A DNA stretch of 64,000 nucleotides from Roseovarius arcticus (GTDB lineage: Bacteria > Pseudomonadota > Alphaproteobacteria > Rhodobacterales > Rhodobacteraceae), in assembly GCF_006125015.1 (NCBI RefSeq), contig NZ_SZZN01000001.1, positions 3,906,001 through 3,970,000 on the forward strand, written 5' to 3'. Shown in pieces: positions 1-8,204 of this stretch (position 1 is its first letter; the number at the start of each line of letters is the position of its first letter). Under the pieces are notes generated by a model, which was not told the DNA's origin, made no database searches, and saw only the letters and a list, made by a program, of their open reading frames with translations. Made by a program: the position numbers and the translations under genes.

Positions 1-53
1 GAGATTTTGTTAGAAGCAGAACGAGACATAGGAGTTCCAGTGTTGGTGTTGGA

Positions 54-413
54 TCAGTCGATCATCACGTAGTATTTCAACATCGGCTCGGTTTGCTTCC
101 AGTGGCCGCGGAAGCCTTTTGGAACGAGAAACGCATCCCCCTTTTTGTAGGTTTCGCTGAACTCATCGTTCTCTAAGGTTACCGACCCTTCCAGCACGTA
201 CATAAATTCAGTGCAGGGATAATCTTCGTAAAACTCGGAATATGCCGTTGAACGCCAGATGCCTGCGCGGATGCCGGATTTTTCATTTTTGAAATAGGCA
301 TGATCCAATCCCATTGGCTGGCCCTTAGTCAATTCTGCGGTTTCCAACGCAATATCTGCCGCATCTTTCCATCCGTCAGGACCGCTCATTGAGAATTTTA
401 CGGGGTTGCTCAT
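54..413 (-). CDS. Cupin-domain protein (DUF861/EutQ-like)
   Basis: A 119-residue single-domain cupin. The conserved second half is visible: FMYVLEGSVTLEN, then KKGDAFLVPKGFRGHW, which are typical beta-barrel cupin motifs. Such proteins usually bind a small ligand or metal, but no specific substrate can be read here. The start was placed at the ATG at 413 because a GAGG ribosome site lies just upstream; a longer reading back to 530 would run into the regulatory region. It is divergent from a LysR regulator starting at 531, so it is a likely target of that regulator. No signal peptide is seen, so it is probably cytoplasmic. The family call is good; the function is unknown. Confidence 0.8.
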   Translation of the reverse strand: MSNPVKFSMSGPDGWKDAADIALETAELTKGQPMGLDHAYFKNEKSGIRAGIWRSTAYSEFYEDYPCTEFMYVLEGSVTLENDEFSETYKKGDAFLVPKGFRGHWKQTEPMLKYYVMID

Positions 414-506
414 TTGGGGTCCTCTTTCAATGCATCTGCCACACGGCCATGTGCGCAATCCTAAGGACAAAGCATCACGCCTCGAAATTAATAAGTTTAC
501 CACAAT

Positions 507-521
507 GTAACCTGAGGTTAC
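507..521. promoter_or_regulatory. Perfect palindrome, candidate LysR operator
   Basis: GTAACCTGAGGTTAC is a perfect inverted repeat with 6-base arms and a 3-base centre. It lies in the 117-base divergent gap between the cupin and LysR genes and ends 9 bases before the LysR start codon. LysR proteins commonly bind such dyads and repress their own gene, so an autoregulatory operator is a reasonable inference. It is not proof of binding. Confidence 0.5.
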
Positions 522-530
522 CATCTGCAC

Positions 531-1496
531 ATGGCCCCCTCCCTTTCCCTTACAGCCTTGCGCGCGTTTGACCTCGTTGCGCGGTTAGGTACATTCACCG
601 AAGCCGCGCGGGCCCTCAATGTGACGCGCCCTGCAATCAGCAAGCAGATCAAATGCTTGGAGGCGATGGTCGGATGCCAATTGGTCATTCGAACCCGCCC
701 GAAAGTCACGCTTTCCGAACGCGGGAGCGAGTTGGCGGCGGGATTACGGCAGGGTTTCGATACTATCTCGGCCAGCGTGCAAAGGACGATCGAACATTCT
801 AGTCAGCCGAACACTGTTCGACTGTTAGTTGAGCGGGATTTCGCGTCATCATGGTTGGCAGAGCGGATTGGTGGCTTTTTGCTGAACCACCCGGGCACCT
901 CCGTCGAGGTCAACGCCGAGCGTAATGGGCAGCTGCACCCGGACGAAGATTTCAGCTTTCGGATTTTTTATGGCCCAAAGGGGCGCTACAAAACGGATAC
1001 ACTCGTCGAAGAGTTTTTGTGCGACTGGATCGATATTCCGGTCTGCACGCCAGAATATGAATCAGCGCATATACTTGAATATGGCCGCTATCACGACGCG
1101 CATTTTTTGCTCGACAAAAACTACAACCCTTGGTCAGCATGGTTCGAAAATACGGACCTTGAGGATCCGGGCGATCAAGCAACCTATTCAAGCTTCAATG
1201 AAACATCTTTGTGCCTTTCCGCCGCTTTGGCAGGATCGGGGATAACGATCGGAGATAGCTTCCTGTGCCTTGATGCCATTGATAGTGGCCGCCTTGTTGC
1301 TCCATTTAAAACTGGGCTGCACAGTGTCGAGCGGTATTCAATCTGCTATCCTATCGGTCGAAAATTGTCGTTATCTGAAAGAAATTTTCTCAAATGGTTG
1401 TCCCAAACGATTATGGAATATGAACAGAACGTCGTTCAGGTCCTGGCGAGGATTGGCATAAGGGTGATCTCATCGGAGATAAAGCAAGCAGTTTAA
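531..1496 (+). CDS. LysR-family transcriptional regulator (GcvA-like)
   Basis: A 321-residue LysR regulator, a usual length for the family. The N-terminal winged helix-turn-helix spans about residues 6-65 (FTEAARALNVTRPAISKQIK), followed by the linker helix and a periplasmic-binding-protein-like effector domain from about residue 90. The overall pattern resembles the GcvA/AmpR branch. It is divergent from the cupin gene, and a perfect palindrome lies immediately upstream of its start, which suggests it controls both itself and the cupin. No Shine-Dalgarno sequence precedes the ATG, so translation may be leaderless or the start slightly different. The effector cannot be inferred. Confidence 0.9.
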   Translation: MAPSLSLTALRAFDLVARLGTFTEAARALNVTRPAISKQIKCLEAMVGCQLVIRTRPKVTLSERGSELAAGLRQGFDTISASVQRTIEHSSQPNTVRLLVERDFASSWLAERIGGFLLNHPGTSVEVNAERNGQLHPDEDFSFRIFYGPKGRYKTDTLVEEFLCDWIDIPVCTPEYESAHILEYGRYHDAHFLLDKNYNPWSAWFENTDLEDPGDQATYSSFNETSLCLSAALAGSGITIGDSFLCLDAIDSGRLVAPFKTGLHSVERYSICYPIGRKLSLSERNFLKWLSQTIMEYEQNVVQVLARIGIRVISSEIKQAV

Positions 1497-1534
1497 CCGA
1501 GGGCGGGCTGCAATGCCCTCTGTGAAGTCCTTTA

Positions 1535-1960
1535 TCTGTTCAGCCCCCCGCATCCGGTGGATCGGTTTGAAGATGAATAGATCAGTCTCTGAAGTGCAGA
1601 TCTTGCAGGTGTATTCGTAGGGCGTCAGACCGCTGGCGTCTTCAGTCTGCGGGCGAAATTGTAGGCTGGCATGAAGTCTGCGAGATAGGTGCGCAGCAAA
1701 TCATGATTGTCGTAGCGATACCATTTGGCGGAAGTGTCTTAATCGTGCGGTTTATCCGTTCGACTTGGCGATTGGTCCAGGGATGGTCAGGCTTCGTCAG
1801 TCGGTGTTTTACCCATTGGCATCGCAAATGATGTCGAAGCGCTCGGGCCGGGGAATAGGCCGTATTCCGGTTGCGCGGCTGCCCTGAGAATTGGATGCCA
1901 TAGCGCACCGAGAAGAAGTGCTTCTGGTAGGCTGTGCACACCGCTGAGGAAAAGCCGGCA
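1535..1960 (-). pseudogene. IS481-type transposase relic
   Basis: Translation of the minus strand gives pieces of a DDE integrase core in more than one frame. HRLTKPDHPWTNRQVERINR is close to the C-terminal catalytic block of IS481-family transposases. Downstream, LTPYEYTCKICTSE and FIFKPIHRM match the tail of the same family. At least two frameshifts separate these pieces and the N-terminal half is absent, so the element is dead. It marks past transposition at the left edge of the decayed region. Confidence 0.8.
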
Positions 1961-1985
1961 CTCTAAAGGATGGTTCGTAACGCAT

Positions 1986-2534
1986 AGCTAATGTTTATCT
2001 TTTTCGGCTTCTGGAGCTCGATTTGGCCACTGTTGGGCAAATCTTTCAGAAGTTTGCATTGGACGACGAGGCCAACTGCGCTTGGGCTCGACTGCCACGT
2101 CCTCATTCAAAACCACCTCATGTGTCGCGATCGAAGCCAGGGCCATCAGACATGGGAACGGGCGCTCGGCCCGAGTCATTATGCGGGCGATTGACAGCGC
2201 GACCCCACCTTTGGCCAAGGTAAGTTCCGCGACGATAAGCAAGGCCCATTCATCGTGATGCAGCACTAATGCCAAGATATCCGCAAGTGGATGGACTTCC
2301 ATAATCACTGCCGCCTTGGCGGCCGGCCACCGGCGGTGGTCTATTCACTGCAAATCGTAGTCAGGCAACCCGATCAGCACGAGCAAAGAAGAGGTTAGAA
2401 AGTGCTAGATCCTGTCCAGAGAATGAAGAGTACCTCAGATCTGCTCCTGTCCGGCCGTCCTTTTCCTCTCAAACCTCCAATTTTCCCACGGGTGGCTTGA
2501 TTTTGTTCACTTTATGTTCTGTATTGACGGCCAG
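1986..2534. other. No identifiable gene; weak minus-strand reading frame
   Basis: This 550-base stretch between the IS481 relic and the next LysR gene holds no gene I recognise. A 106-codon open frame on the minus strand (2308 to 1988) is the longest, but its predicted protein matches no family known to me, and opposite-strand frames are also partly open. It may be more decayed mobile DNA. Confidence 0.4.
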
Positions 2535-3485
2535 TCAGGGAGGCAGTTCCCCCATCGAAGCACCACAGTCCCCAGCATCTTGCAAGTCGGCCACCTCTTT
2601 CATCATCCATCGCTTGAACGCCAGCAACTTAGGGTCTTTGGCACGGCTTTCGGGCCAAACAAGGGAATATCCGAATTCTAACGGGAGCCGAAAATTACAG
2701 ACCAGTGCCAGTCTGCCGGTTTCCAGATCACCGCTGCATAATGACGATCGCGTCAATGCAACCCCTTGCCCCGCTAACGCCGCCAGAACAACACTGTCGC
2801 TTTGCTTGTAAACGCGAAAGTCGAGTTTCATCTTATCGAGCTTCAGCAGTTCCATGGCCTGTTCTGTTGCCAACCCTGTGAGGTCAAGAGAGTTTTCGTC
2901 TAACAACCGGCTCCCATCAATGATGAGGGGATGTTTATACAGATTTTCGCGAATGTCCCCAACCGCCTTTGCTACATCGGCGGACGCGACCAGGCAAAGT
3001 GAATCCTGCATGATCAACTCATCATGAAGTCCAAGCTCTTTCTTGGCAGCAAGCCGTATGGCGGCATCAATCCCATCGCGATCGAAATCAACCTTTGTTC
3101 CCGATGTATGGACATGCAGTGCAATGTCGGGGTGCTTTTCCTGAAATCTCGACAACCGCGGAATGAGCCATCGGGAAGCAAATGATGCTAGGGTCGAAAC
3201 TGCCAGAACACCCCCTGTTTCCGTATCGGTGATCCGATCAGTTGATTTCTTAATCATGCTCAGCGCGACATTCGTGCTCTTGGCCAAGTCCTGACCTGAA
3301 ACTGACAATGCCAAGCCTCCCTTCTCTCTTAGAAATAGTTTCACCCCCAGCTCGTCCTCCAGCCGTCGTATCTGTTGGCTGACAGCAGCCTGCGTTACAT
3401 TGAGTTCACTGGCCGCGACCGTGAAACTAAGGTGTCGCGCAGCCGCTTCAAACATCCGTAACCCGTTGAGAGAATGGTTCTGCAT
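2535..3485 (-). CDS. LysR-family transcriptional regulator (GcvA-like)
   Basis: A 316-residue LysR protein. The helix-turn-helix lies at about residues 7-64 (SFTVAASELNVTQAAVSQQI), followed by an effector domain in which STLASFASRWLIPRL and RDGIDAAIRL are typical of the GcvA branch. It starts from an ATG at 3485 with GGAG upstream. It is divergent from a DUF1127 gene and a glutathione S-transferase gene, with 100 bases between the starts. A LysR/DUF1127/GST neighbourhood suggests that it regulates those two genes. The effector is unknown. Confidence 0.9.
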   Translation of the reverse strand: MQNHSLNGLRMFEAAARHLSFTVAASELNVTQAAVSQQIRRLEDELGVKLFLREKGGLALSVSGQDLAKSTNVALSMIKKSTDRITDTETGGVLAVSTLASFASRWLIPRLSRFQEKHPDIALHVHTSGTKVDFDRDGIDAAIRLAAKKELGLHDELIMQDSLCLVASADVAKAVGDIRENLYKHPLIIDGSRLLDENSLDLTGLATEQAMELLKLDKMKLDFRVYKQSDSVVLAALAGQGVALTRSSLCSGDLETGRLALVCNFRLPLEFGYSLVWPESRAKDPKLLAFKRWMMKEVADLQDAGDCGASMGELPP

Positions 3486-3585
3486 CTAAATAATATCTCC
3501 TTATGTGAGTATAACAATGCATGGTTTGAATTCAACATGGCAAGGATATATCCGTTAGTCAGGACAGATTGCGTAAGGAAATGTT

Positions 3586-3789
3586 ATGACTAGCACCTCA
3601 AACCCAAAGTTAACCGCATCCATTGCCTCGAAGCATTCTAAATACGGCCTTACATCTCTGCTCGCACAATGGTGGCGAAACCATCACTCCCGTAAGGCGC
3701 TGGGTGATATGGAAAAGCACCACCTGCACGATATTGGTGTTGATCCGGCTGAAGCAGAGGCCGAGAGGCGCAAGCCGTTTTGGCGCTAA
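3586..3789 (+). CDS. DUF1127 small protein
   Basis: A 67-residue protein whose last 35 residues carry the DUF1127 signature: a short helix with RKALGDMEKHHLHDIGVD followed by AEAEAERRKPFWR. Members are small, basic and common in alphaproteobacteria; some are linked to phosphate, RNA or stress adaptation, but no general biochemical role is settled. It directly precedes the GST gene, with 14 bases between its stop and the GST start, so the two are probably cotranscribed from the divergent promoter shared with the LysR gene. Confidence 0.85.
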   Translation: MTSTSNPKLTASIASKHSKYGLTSLLAQWWRNHHSRKALGDMEKHHLHDIGVDPAEAEAERRKPFWR

Positions 3790-3803
3790 CCGGAGGGATC
3801 AGA

Positions 3804-4432
3804 ATGAAACTCTATTATTCGCCGGGGGCATGTTCGTTCGCTGTTCACATTATGCTTGAAGAACTTGGTGTGCCCTATCAGAAGGAATTGGTACTGACAG
3901 GCGACGGCTCAACCAGAACGGACCGGCATCTCGCCATCAACCCGAAAGGGCAAGTTCCGGTTTTGGATTTGGGGACAGAGGCTCTCACCGAGGTGCCCGC
4001 GATCATGCTTCATCTGATGCTCACCTATGGGGCCAATCTTAAATTGGATACCTCACCGCTTAGGATGGTGCGGGCTGTGGAGTGGATGAATTGGCTATCC
4101 AGCGGCGTGCATGCGGGGCCTGTTACCCAATGCTGGAACCCACACCGATTGACAGATGAGCAAAGCCATCAGTCTTCGATACAGGAAAAAGGGCAAAAGA
4201 GACTGCGAGAGGCTTATCATCTGATTGAAGGAAAATTCCCAAAAGGGGCTATGCCCTTGGTGATTTCTCGGTGGTTGATCCTTGTTTGCTTGGATATTTT
4301 CGATGGGGCAATCGGCTCGGCTTGGATATGCGAGCCAAGTTTCCGAGCTGGACAGGTCATTGCTTGAAAATGCTGGAACGCCGCGCAGTCAATGCTGTTC
4401 TTGCAGAGGAGGAACTGTCGGTTTGGGCATGA
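3804..4432 (+). pseudogene. Glutathione S-transferase, single frameshift
   Basis: The N-terminal thioredoxin-like domain (MKLYYSPGACSFAVHIMLEE, then INPKGQVPVL) and most of the helical domain read normally from the ATG at 3804, which has GGAGG 8 bases upstream. At about 4253, after KGAMPL, the frame is lost. In the next frame the usual C-terminal GST helices follow: GDFSVVDPCLLGYFRWGN, then KFPSWTGHCLKMLERR, ending at a stop at 4430-4432. A single missing base explains this. The gene is either a recent pseudogene or carries a sequencing error. If intact, it would conjugate glutathione to an electrophile. It follows the DUF1127 gene in an apparent operon. Confidence 0.88.
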
Positions 4433-4868
4433 TCTCTGTCCCTGTGCGGTCGGGATGAAATGCCCAAATGCATGCGGCACGATAAACTATTTCTGAGAAC
4501 GCACATTCTGCGGCTTTACAAGATCCGCTACATAACCCGGTCACTTTGGGCTTAGTGGCGACAAGCGACGACGCGGCACCCATCCTGATTGTCGTGGTCG
4601 TATGATAGACGTGCGCAGCCCTTTACAGTTGTTCATTTGGTCGTCCAGTGCCGCATCGCGGCTTCCCCAAAGCCGCTATTTAGTCGGCGCGCAACATTCT
4701 ATATGCTCAGGGGGTTGGCTGCGCGGGACTTAAAAGACGGTGTTCATTGCCCCAAATTTACCGTGGTTATTAGCTACTACGAGAGCTTCAACCCCAGTTT
4801 GGGGACGATGTGCTGGGGTCTTAGGTAGCAGATGCACCAAAGCATTGACGTGGTCACCGGATCAGCCA
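4433..4868. other. Intergenic stretch, no gene recognised
   Basis: The 436 bases between the GST end and the left end of the IS3-family element contain only short overlapping open frames with no recognisable protein, no tRNA-like structure and no clear promoter. Confidence 0.4.
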
Positions 4869-4969
4869 TGGACCTGTCACGGTTTGATGCCGCTCCTTTG
4901 ATAGCATTTACTGCAACAAAGTAGACTGACTATGGGACTGAAACGGACGGACGAATTCCGCAAAGATCG

Positions 4970-5206
4970 TTGCGCATCGCGCTGACCAGCGGACTGACGC
5001 GCAAGCAGGTTGCTGATGACTTGGGTGTCGGAATGTCCACGCTGAACAAGTGGATCACTTCGCATCGAGACACGGACGTGGTGTCGAAAGAGGATTTGGG
5101 GCTGGCCCAAGAGAATGACCGGCTTCGGCGCGAGGTTCGCATCCTCAAGGAGGAGCGGGACATCCTAAAAAAAGCAACGCAGTTCTTCGCGAGCCAAAAG
5201 CCGTGA
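4970..5206 (+). CDS. IS3-family transposase OrfA (frameshifted 5' end)
   Basis: A 78-residue helix-turn-helix protein with a C-terminal leucine-zipper-like helix: LTRKQVADDLGVGMSTLNKW, then ENDRLRREVRILKEERDILK. It binds IS ends and is the first half of the OrfAB transposase. The natural start appears to be the ATG at 4932, which gives MGLKRTDEFRKD, but one base is missing at about 4968, so that frame stops. The open frame begins at a TTG right at the lesion (4970). OrfA therefore lacks about 14 residues unless the TTG is used. Its stop overlaps the OrfB start in GTGA. Confidence 0.8.
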   Translation: MRIALTSGLTRKQVADDLGVGMSTLNKWITSHRDTDVVSKEDLGLAQENDRLRREVRILKEERDILKKATQFFASQKP

Positions 5207-6060
5207 GGTTTAGGTTCGTCGAAGAACACCGGGATGCTTTTCCGGCAGCGCGCCTGTGTCAGGTTATGGATGTCAGCATGCGCGGTTTGCGTGCGTTCCG
5301 CAGTCGGCCAGCCAGCCGCAGGCAGCGATCTGATATGGTGACGTTGGCGCACATCAAAGAACAATCCCGTCTCAGCCTGGGCAGCTATGGCAGGCCACGA
5401 ATGACCGAAGAACTGAAAGAGATCGGTCTGAACATCGGCCATCGACGTGTTGGCCGTTTGATGCGTCAGAACGGCATATCGGTGGTGAGGACGCGGAAAC
5501 ATAAAGTCACAACGGACAGCAATCACAAGTTCAACATTGGGCCCAACCTGCTGGATCGCGACTTTGCGGCTGAGCGCCCGAACCAGAAATGGGCTGGTGA
5601 CATCAGTTACGTTTGGACCCGTGAAGGTTGGCTGTATTTGGCTGTGATCTTGGATCTGCATTCCAGACGGGTCATCGGCTGGGCCGTCAACAACCGCATG
5701 AAGCGGGATCTGGCGATCAGGGCGCTGAAAATGGCCATCGCGTTCCGTTCACCATCCAAAGGCTGCATCCACCACACGGACAGAGGCAGCCAATATTGTT
5801 CGCATGACTATCAGAAAGTCCTTCGCCAGCACGGCTTCAAGGTATCAATGAGCGGCAAAGGAAATTGCTATGACAACGCCGCCGTTGAGACGTGCTTCAA
5901 AACCATCAAGGCTGAGCTGATCTGGCGGCGGTCATGGGAAACGAGGCGGCAGGCTGAAATGGCCATCATCGAATACATAAACGGGTTCTATAATCCGCGA
6001 CGCCGCCATTCAGCACTGGGTTGGAAAAGCCCAGTCGCTTTCGAACGGAAGGTGGCTTAA
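5203..6060 (+). CDS. IS3-family transposase OrfB (DDE integrase core)
   Basis: A 285-residue DDE transposase. An HTH_21-like segment (SYGRPRMTEELKE) is followed by the rve catalytic core with all three acids visible: WAGDISYVWT (Asp), HHTDRGSQYCS (Asp) and NAAVETCFKTIKAEL (Glu). The end, FYNPRRRHSALGWKSPVAFE, is typical of the IS51/IS3 groups. It starts at GTG 5203 overlapping the OrfA stop, so translation is coupled or uses frameshifting. The frame itself is intact. Confidence 0.93.
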   Translation: MRFRFVEEHRDAFPAARLCQVMDVSMRGLRAFRSRPASRRQRSDMVTLAHIKEQSRLSLGSYGRPRMTEELKEIGLNIGHRRVGRLMRQNGISVVRTRKHKVTTDSNHKFNIGPNLLDRDFAAERPNQKWAGDISYVWTREGWLYLAVILDLHSRRVIGWAVNNRMKRDLAIRALKMAIAFRSPSKGCIHHTDRGSQYCSHDYQKVLRQHGFKVSMSGKGNCYDNAAVETCFKTIKAELIWRRSWETRRQAEMAIIEYINGFYNPRRRHSALGWKSPVAFERKVA

Positions 6061-6141
6061 ACGAGCACCGGGAGCGGCACGAAAGCGGGACAGTTCCACG
6101 TTCGGCGTCAAGACAGTCAGGAAGTTAAATCGAGGTAATCT

Positions 6142-6579
6142 ATGTTTATTTGGGATCTACGCGGTGCTTTTGGCTGGCGCATGATTTTGCTTTTCCATGC
6201 ACTAGTTTTTTTCAGTGGTTTTGGATTGTACTTGCTGGAAAGCTTAGCGCTCGAGCTACTGGTGTGCGTTTCGATGCTGGCCGCACACATTTATTTCGTT
6301 CGGTACATCAGGGCGCATAGGCACAAACTGGAATTTTCGAAACCTAATCAAGAAGCGGCTATTTTTCCTGCAACTAAAGAACAGCGAAGAATTATTCTCA
6401 TAATTCACGCTCTTTTTTTCTCGCTGCCATTCCCGCTGATGTTGGTCAATTTCGTGATTGATCGGCAATTTCCGGGCGGTTTGCTGCTCGGCATGATGCT
6501 CATCTACTACATCGGCAGTTTGGGTTTTGTCGGTCTTATCAATTTGTACTTGCACAGTAAGAGGGGGAATGATGCATGA
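6142..6579 (+). CDS. Four-helix membrane protein with internal duplication
   Basis: A 145-residue protein, unrecognised. Four hydrophobic helices are seen at about residues 13-33, 35-56, 83-106 and 113-137, separated by a charged linker at about 57-82. The first and third helices look alike (RMILLFHALVFFS and RIILIIHALFFSL), which suggests an ancient duplication of a two-helix unit. A GAGG site precedes the ATG. The gene lies just right of the IS3 element and its stop overlaps the start of a short coupled frame (ATGA). Base composition is more AT-rich than the neighbours, suggesting a foreign origin. An inner-membrane location is likely; the function is unknown. Confidence 0.7.
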   Translation: MFIWDLRGAFGWRMILLFHALVFFSGFGLYLLESLALELLVCVSMLAAHIYFVRYIRAHRHKLEFSKPNQEAAIFPATKEQRRIILIIHALFFSLPFPLMLVNFVIDRQFPGGLLLGMMLIYYIGSLGFVGLINLYLHSKRGNDA

Positions 6580-6668
6580 CAGATCAATCAACTAACTCTG
6601 GTGGTGTTTTTGGAGACCTCGCGAACCTGGTAGAAGGTGTGATAGGCGCTGGTTGGCCGCACTCGTAG
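6576..6668 (+). pseudogene. Truncated coupled ORF of 30 codons
   Basis: A frame beginning MTDQSTNSGGVFGDLANLVE overlaps the stop of the membrane-protein gene by four bases (ATGA) and stops after 30 codons. The sequence looks like the beginning of a longer soluble protein whose remainder has been replaced: within its last codons (from about 6648) another frame encodes a DMT transporter fragment. I read this as a recombination junction. It could instead be a genuine tiny protein. No family was assigned. Confidence 0.45.
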
Positions 6669-7005
6669 GATTTATCGGGGTGCTGGTAGTCGTTCGCCCT
6701 GGCAGCGCGACGTTCCAACTGGTCGCATTGTTCCCAGTGGGCACGGCACTTTTCTACGCCCTGCTGATGATTGGGTCGCGCTGGGTGGACCCGCGCGAAA
6801 GCCCTTGGACGGTCATGCTGTATCTGGTCGGTGCCGGTGCATTGATAAACGGCTTCCTTAGCCCGTTTTACTGGGTCCCGATTCGGCCCGACGACATCTG
6901 GATGTTCCTCGGGATTGCCGTCTTTGGCACGGCGGGAATGACGATGATAACGCAAGCCTTCCGCTTCACCTCGGCATCAGTCGTCGCGCATTATGAATAT
7001 ACGGG
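6648..7005 (+). pseudogene. EamA/DMT transporter fragment, upstream of the IS
   Basis: About 119 residues of a drug/metabolite transporter of the EamA type: RWLAALVGFIGVLVVVRPG is the end of the first EamA repeat, and the following helices (LFPVGTALFYALLMIGSRW) start the second. The N-terminal half is missing at the junction with the short ORF near 6648. The frame is interrupted after HYEYTG by the insertion sequence at about 7006 and resumes at 8205. It would have exported a small metabolite. It is now dead twice over. Confidence 0.85.
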
Positions 7006-7076
7006 GGTAATCCCCCCTAAAATTAGTGGTGTTCAAAAGTAGCATTTTCTCGGCAAGGTATCTGAGGAGATTTACG

Positions 7077-7343
7077 ATGAAGAACGGACGATACAGCGAC
7101 GCGCAGATCATGGCCGTGTTGAAGCAGGCGGAGGGCGGTGTGCCGGTCTCTGAGCTTTGCCGTGAGCATGGCATGAGCAGCGCCAGTTTCTATAAGTGGC
7201 GCGCCAAGTTTGGCGGCATGGATGCGTCTTTGATGTCTGAGATGAAGGATATGGCGGAGGAGAACCGCCGTCTGAAGCGCATGTATGCTGAGATGAGCAT
7301 GCAAAATGATCTGCTGAAGGAAGCCCTTGGAAAAAAGCGTTAA
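7077..7343 (+). CDS. IS407-group transposase OrfA
   Basis: An 88-residue HTH_8 protein: [20 protein letters not shown], then a helix-turn-helix ([18 protein letters not shown]) and a C-terminal leucine-rich helix ([20 protein letters not shown]). The start is the ATG at 7077 with GGAG upstream; longer upstream readings extend into the inverted repeat. The last codons contain A6G (7331-7337), a classical slippery site for a -1 frameshift into orfB, which would make the OrfAB fusion transposase. Confidence 0.92.
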   Translation: MKNGRYSDAQIMAVLKQAEGGVPVSELCREHGMSSASFYKWRAKFGGMDASLMSEMKDMAEENRRLKRMYAEMSMQNDLLKEALGKKR

Positions 7344-7363
7344 GGCCGTCTCTGCGACGAGAG

Positions 7364-8164
7364 ATGGCCATGAATGCGGTCGCACGACACGGCGTAAGCA
7401 TCGCGTCGGCGTGCCGGGCGTTCCAGATCAGCGAGACCTGCTACAGATACAGCCCTGTTATGAGCGATGAGAATGAAGAGATCGCCGATTGGCTGGAACG
7501 TCTGACAGCAAACAAGCGCAACTGGGGCTTCGGCCTGTGCTTCCTGTATCTGCGCAACGTCCAGGGTTACGGCTGGAACCACAAGCGGGTTTACCGGATC
7601 TACTGCGCAATGGAGCTAAACCTGCGTATCAAGCCGAAGAAACGCTTGAAGCGGGACAAGCCGGAGCCCCTGGCGGTGCCTGATAAGCCCAATGAGACAT
7701 GGTCCATGGATTTCATGGCGGATCAGCTGGCAGACGGGCGCTCGATTAGGACATTAAACGTGCTGGATGACTTTAACCGCGAGGGTCTATGCATCGAAGT
7801 GGACTTTTCGCTGCCCGCAGGGAGAGTTGTCAGAAGCTTAAACCAGATCATTGAATGGCGCGGACAACCGCAGACAATTCGCGTCGATAATGGCCCAGAA
7901 TATATCAGTGGTAAGCTGATGGAATGGGCCGAGAAACGCAATGTTCGGCTGGAATATATCCAGCCGGGCAAGCCACAACAGAACGCTTACATCGAACGCT
8001 ACAATCGTACCGTTCGCGGTGAATGGCTGGGGCAATACATCCTTGAAACCATCGAGGAGGCACAGGACCAAGCAACTGAATGGCTCTGGACTTACAACAA
8101 CGAGCGACCCAACATGGGAATCGGCGGCATGACACCTGCCATGAAACTAAAGACAGCCGCCTGA
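7364..8164 (+). CDS. IS407-group transposase OrfB (DDE integrase core)
   Basis: A 266-residue integrase-core protein in the -1 frame relative to orfA; the frame is open from the A6G site at 7331-7337. The DDE residues are seen in [14 protein letters not shown] (Asp), [12 protein letters not shown] (Asp) and [14 protein letters not shown] (Glu). The C-terminal [19 protein letters not shown] is typical of the group. An internal ATG at 7364 may give a separate OrfB, but the functional enzyme is expected to be the frameshift fusion OrfAB. Confidence 0.93.
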   Translation: MAMNAVARHGVSIASACRAFQISETCYRYSPVMSDENEEIADWLERLTANKRNWGFGLCFLYLRNVQGYGWNHKRVYRIYCAMELNLRIKPKKRLKRDKPEPLAVPDKPNETWSMDFMADQLADGRSIRTLNVLDDFNREGLCIEVDFSLPAGRVVRSLNQIIEWRGQPQTIRVDNGPEYISGKLMEWAEKRNVRLEYIQPGKPQQNAYIERYNRTVRGEWLGQYILETIEEAQDQATEWLWTYNNERPNMGIGGMTPAMKLKTAA

Positions 8165-8204
8165 ATTCTACGGCTGGACCCCATTAAAAATGGGGGGATT
8201 ACCA

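Larger units (their letters stand above)
4869..6098 (+). mobile_element. IS3-family element (IS51-type), about 1230 bp
   Basis: Two overlapping transposase frames are flanked by imperfect inverted repeats of about 29 bases. Left end: TGGACCTGTCACGG then TTTGATGCCGCTCC. Right end, read inward on the other strand: TGGAACTGTCCCGC then TTTCGTGCCGCTCC. About 24 of 28 bases match. The length is normal for IS3. No obvious target duplication is seen at these ends (GCCA on the left, CGTT on the right), so the flanks may have rearranged after insertion. OrfA is frameshifted near its N-terminus, so the copy may be inactive. Confidence 0.8.
7006..8204 (+). mobile_element. IS3-family element, IS407 group, about 1.2 kb
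   Basis: Terminal inverted repeats are visible: GGTAATCCCCCC at the left and, on the opposite strand at the right, TGGTAATCCCCCCA. They enclose an orfA and an orfB of the IS407 group. The insertion splits an EamA gene. Removing 7006-8204 plus one GGG rejoins the reading frame TAT-ACG-GGT-CTC (Tyr-Thr-Gly-Leu), so GGG is the likely target duplication; because of the G-run the left end is uncertain by one or two bases. Both frames are open, so this copy may still be active and recent. Confidence 0.88.

Noticed and set aside
1988..2308. Minus-strand frame of 106 codons
   Set aside because: No family resemblance, no clear ribosome site, and opposite-strand frames are similarly open; kept only as a note on the gap.
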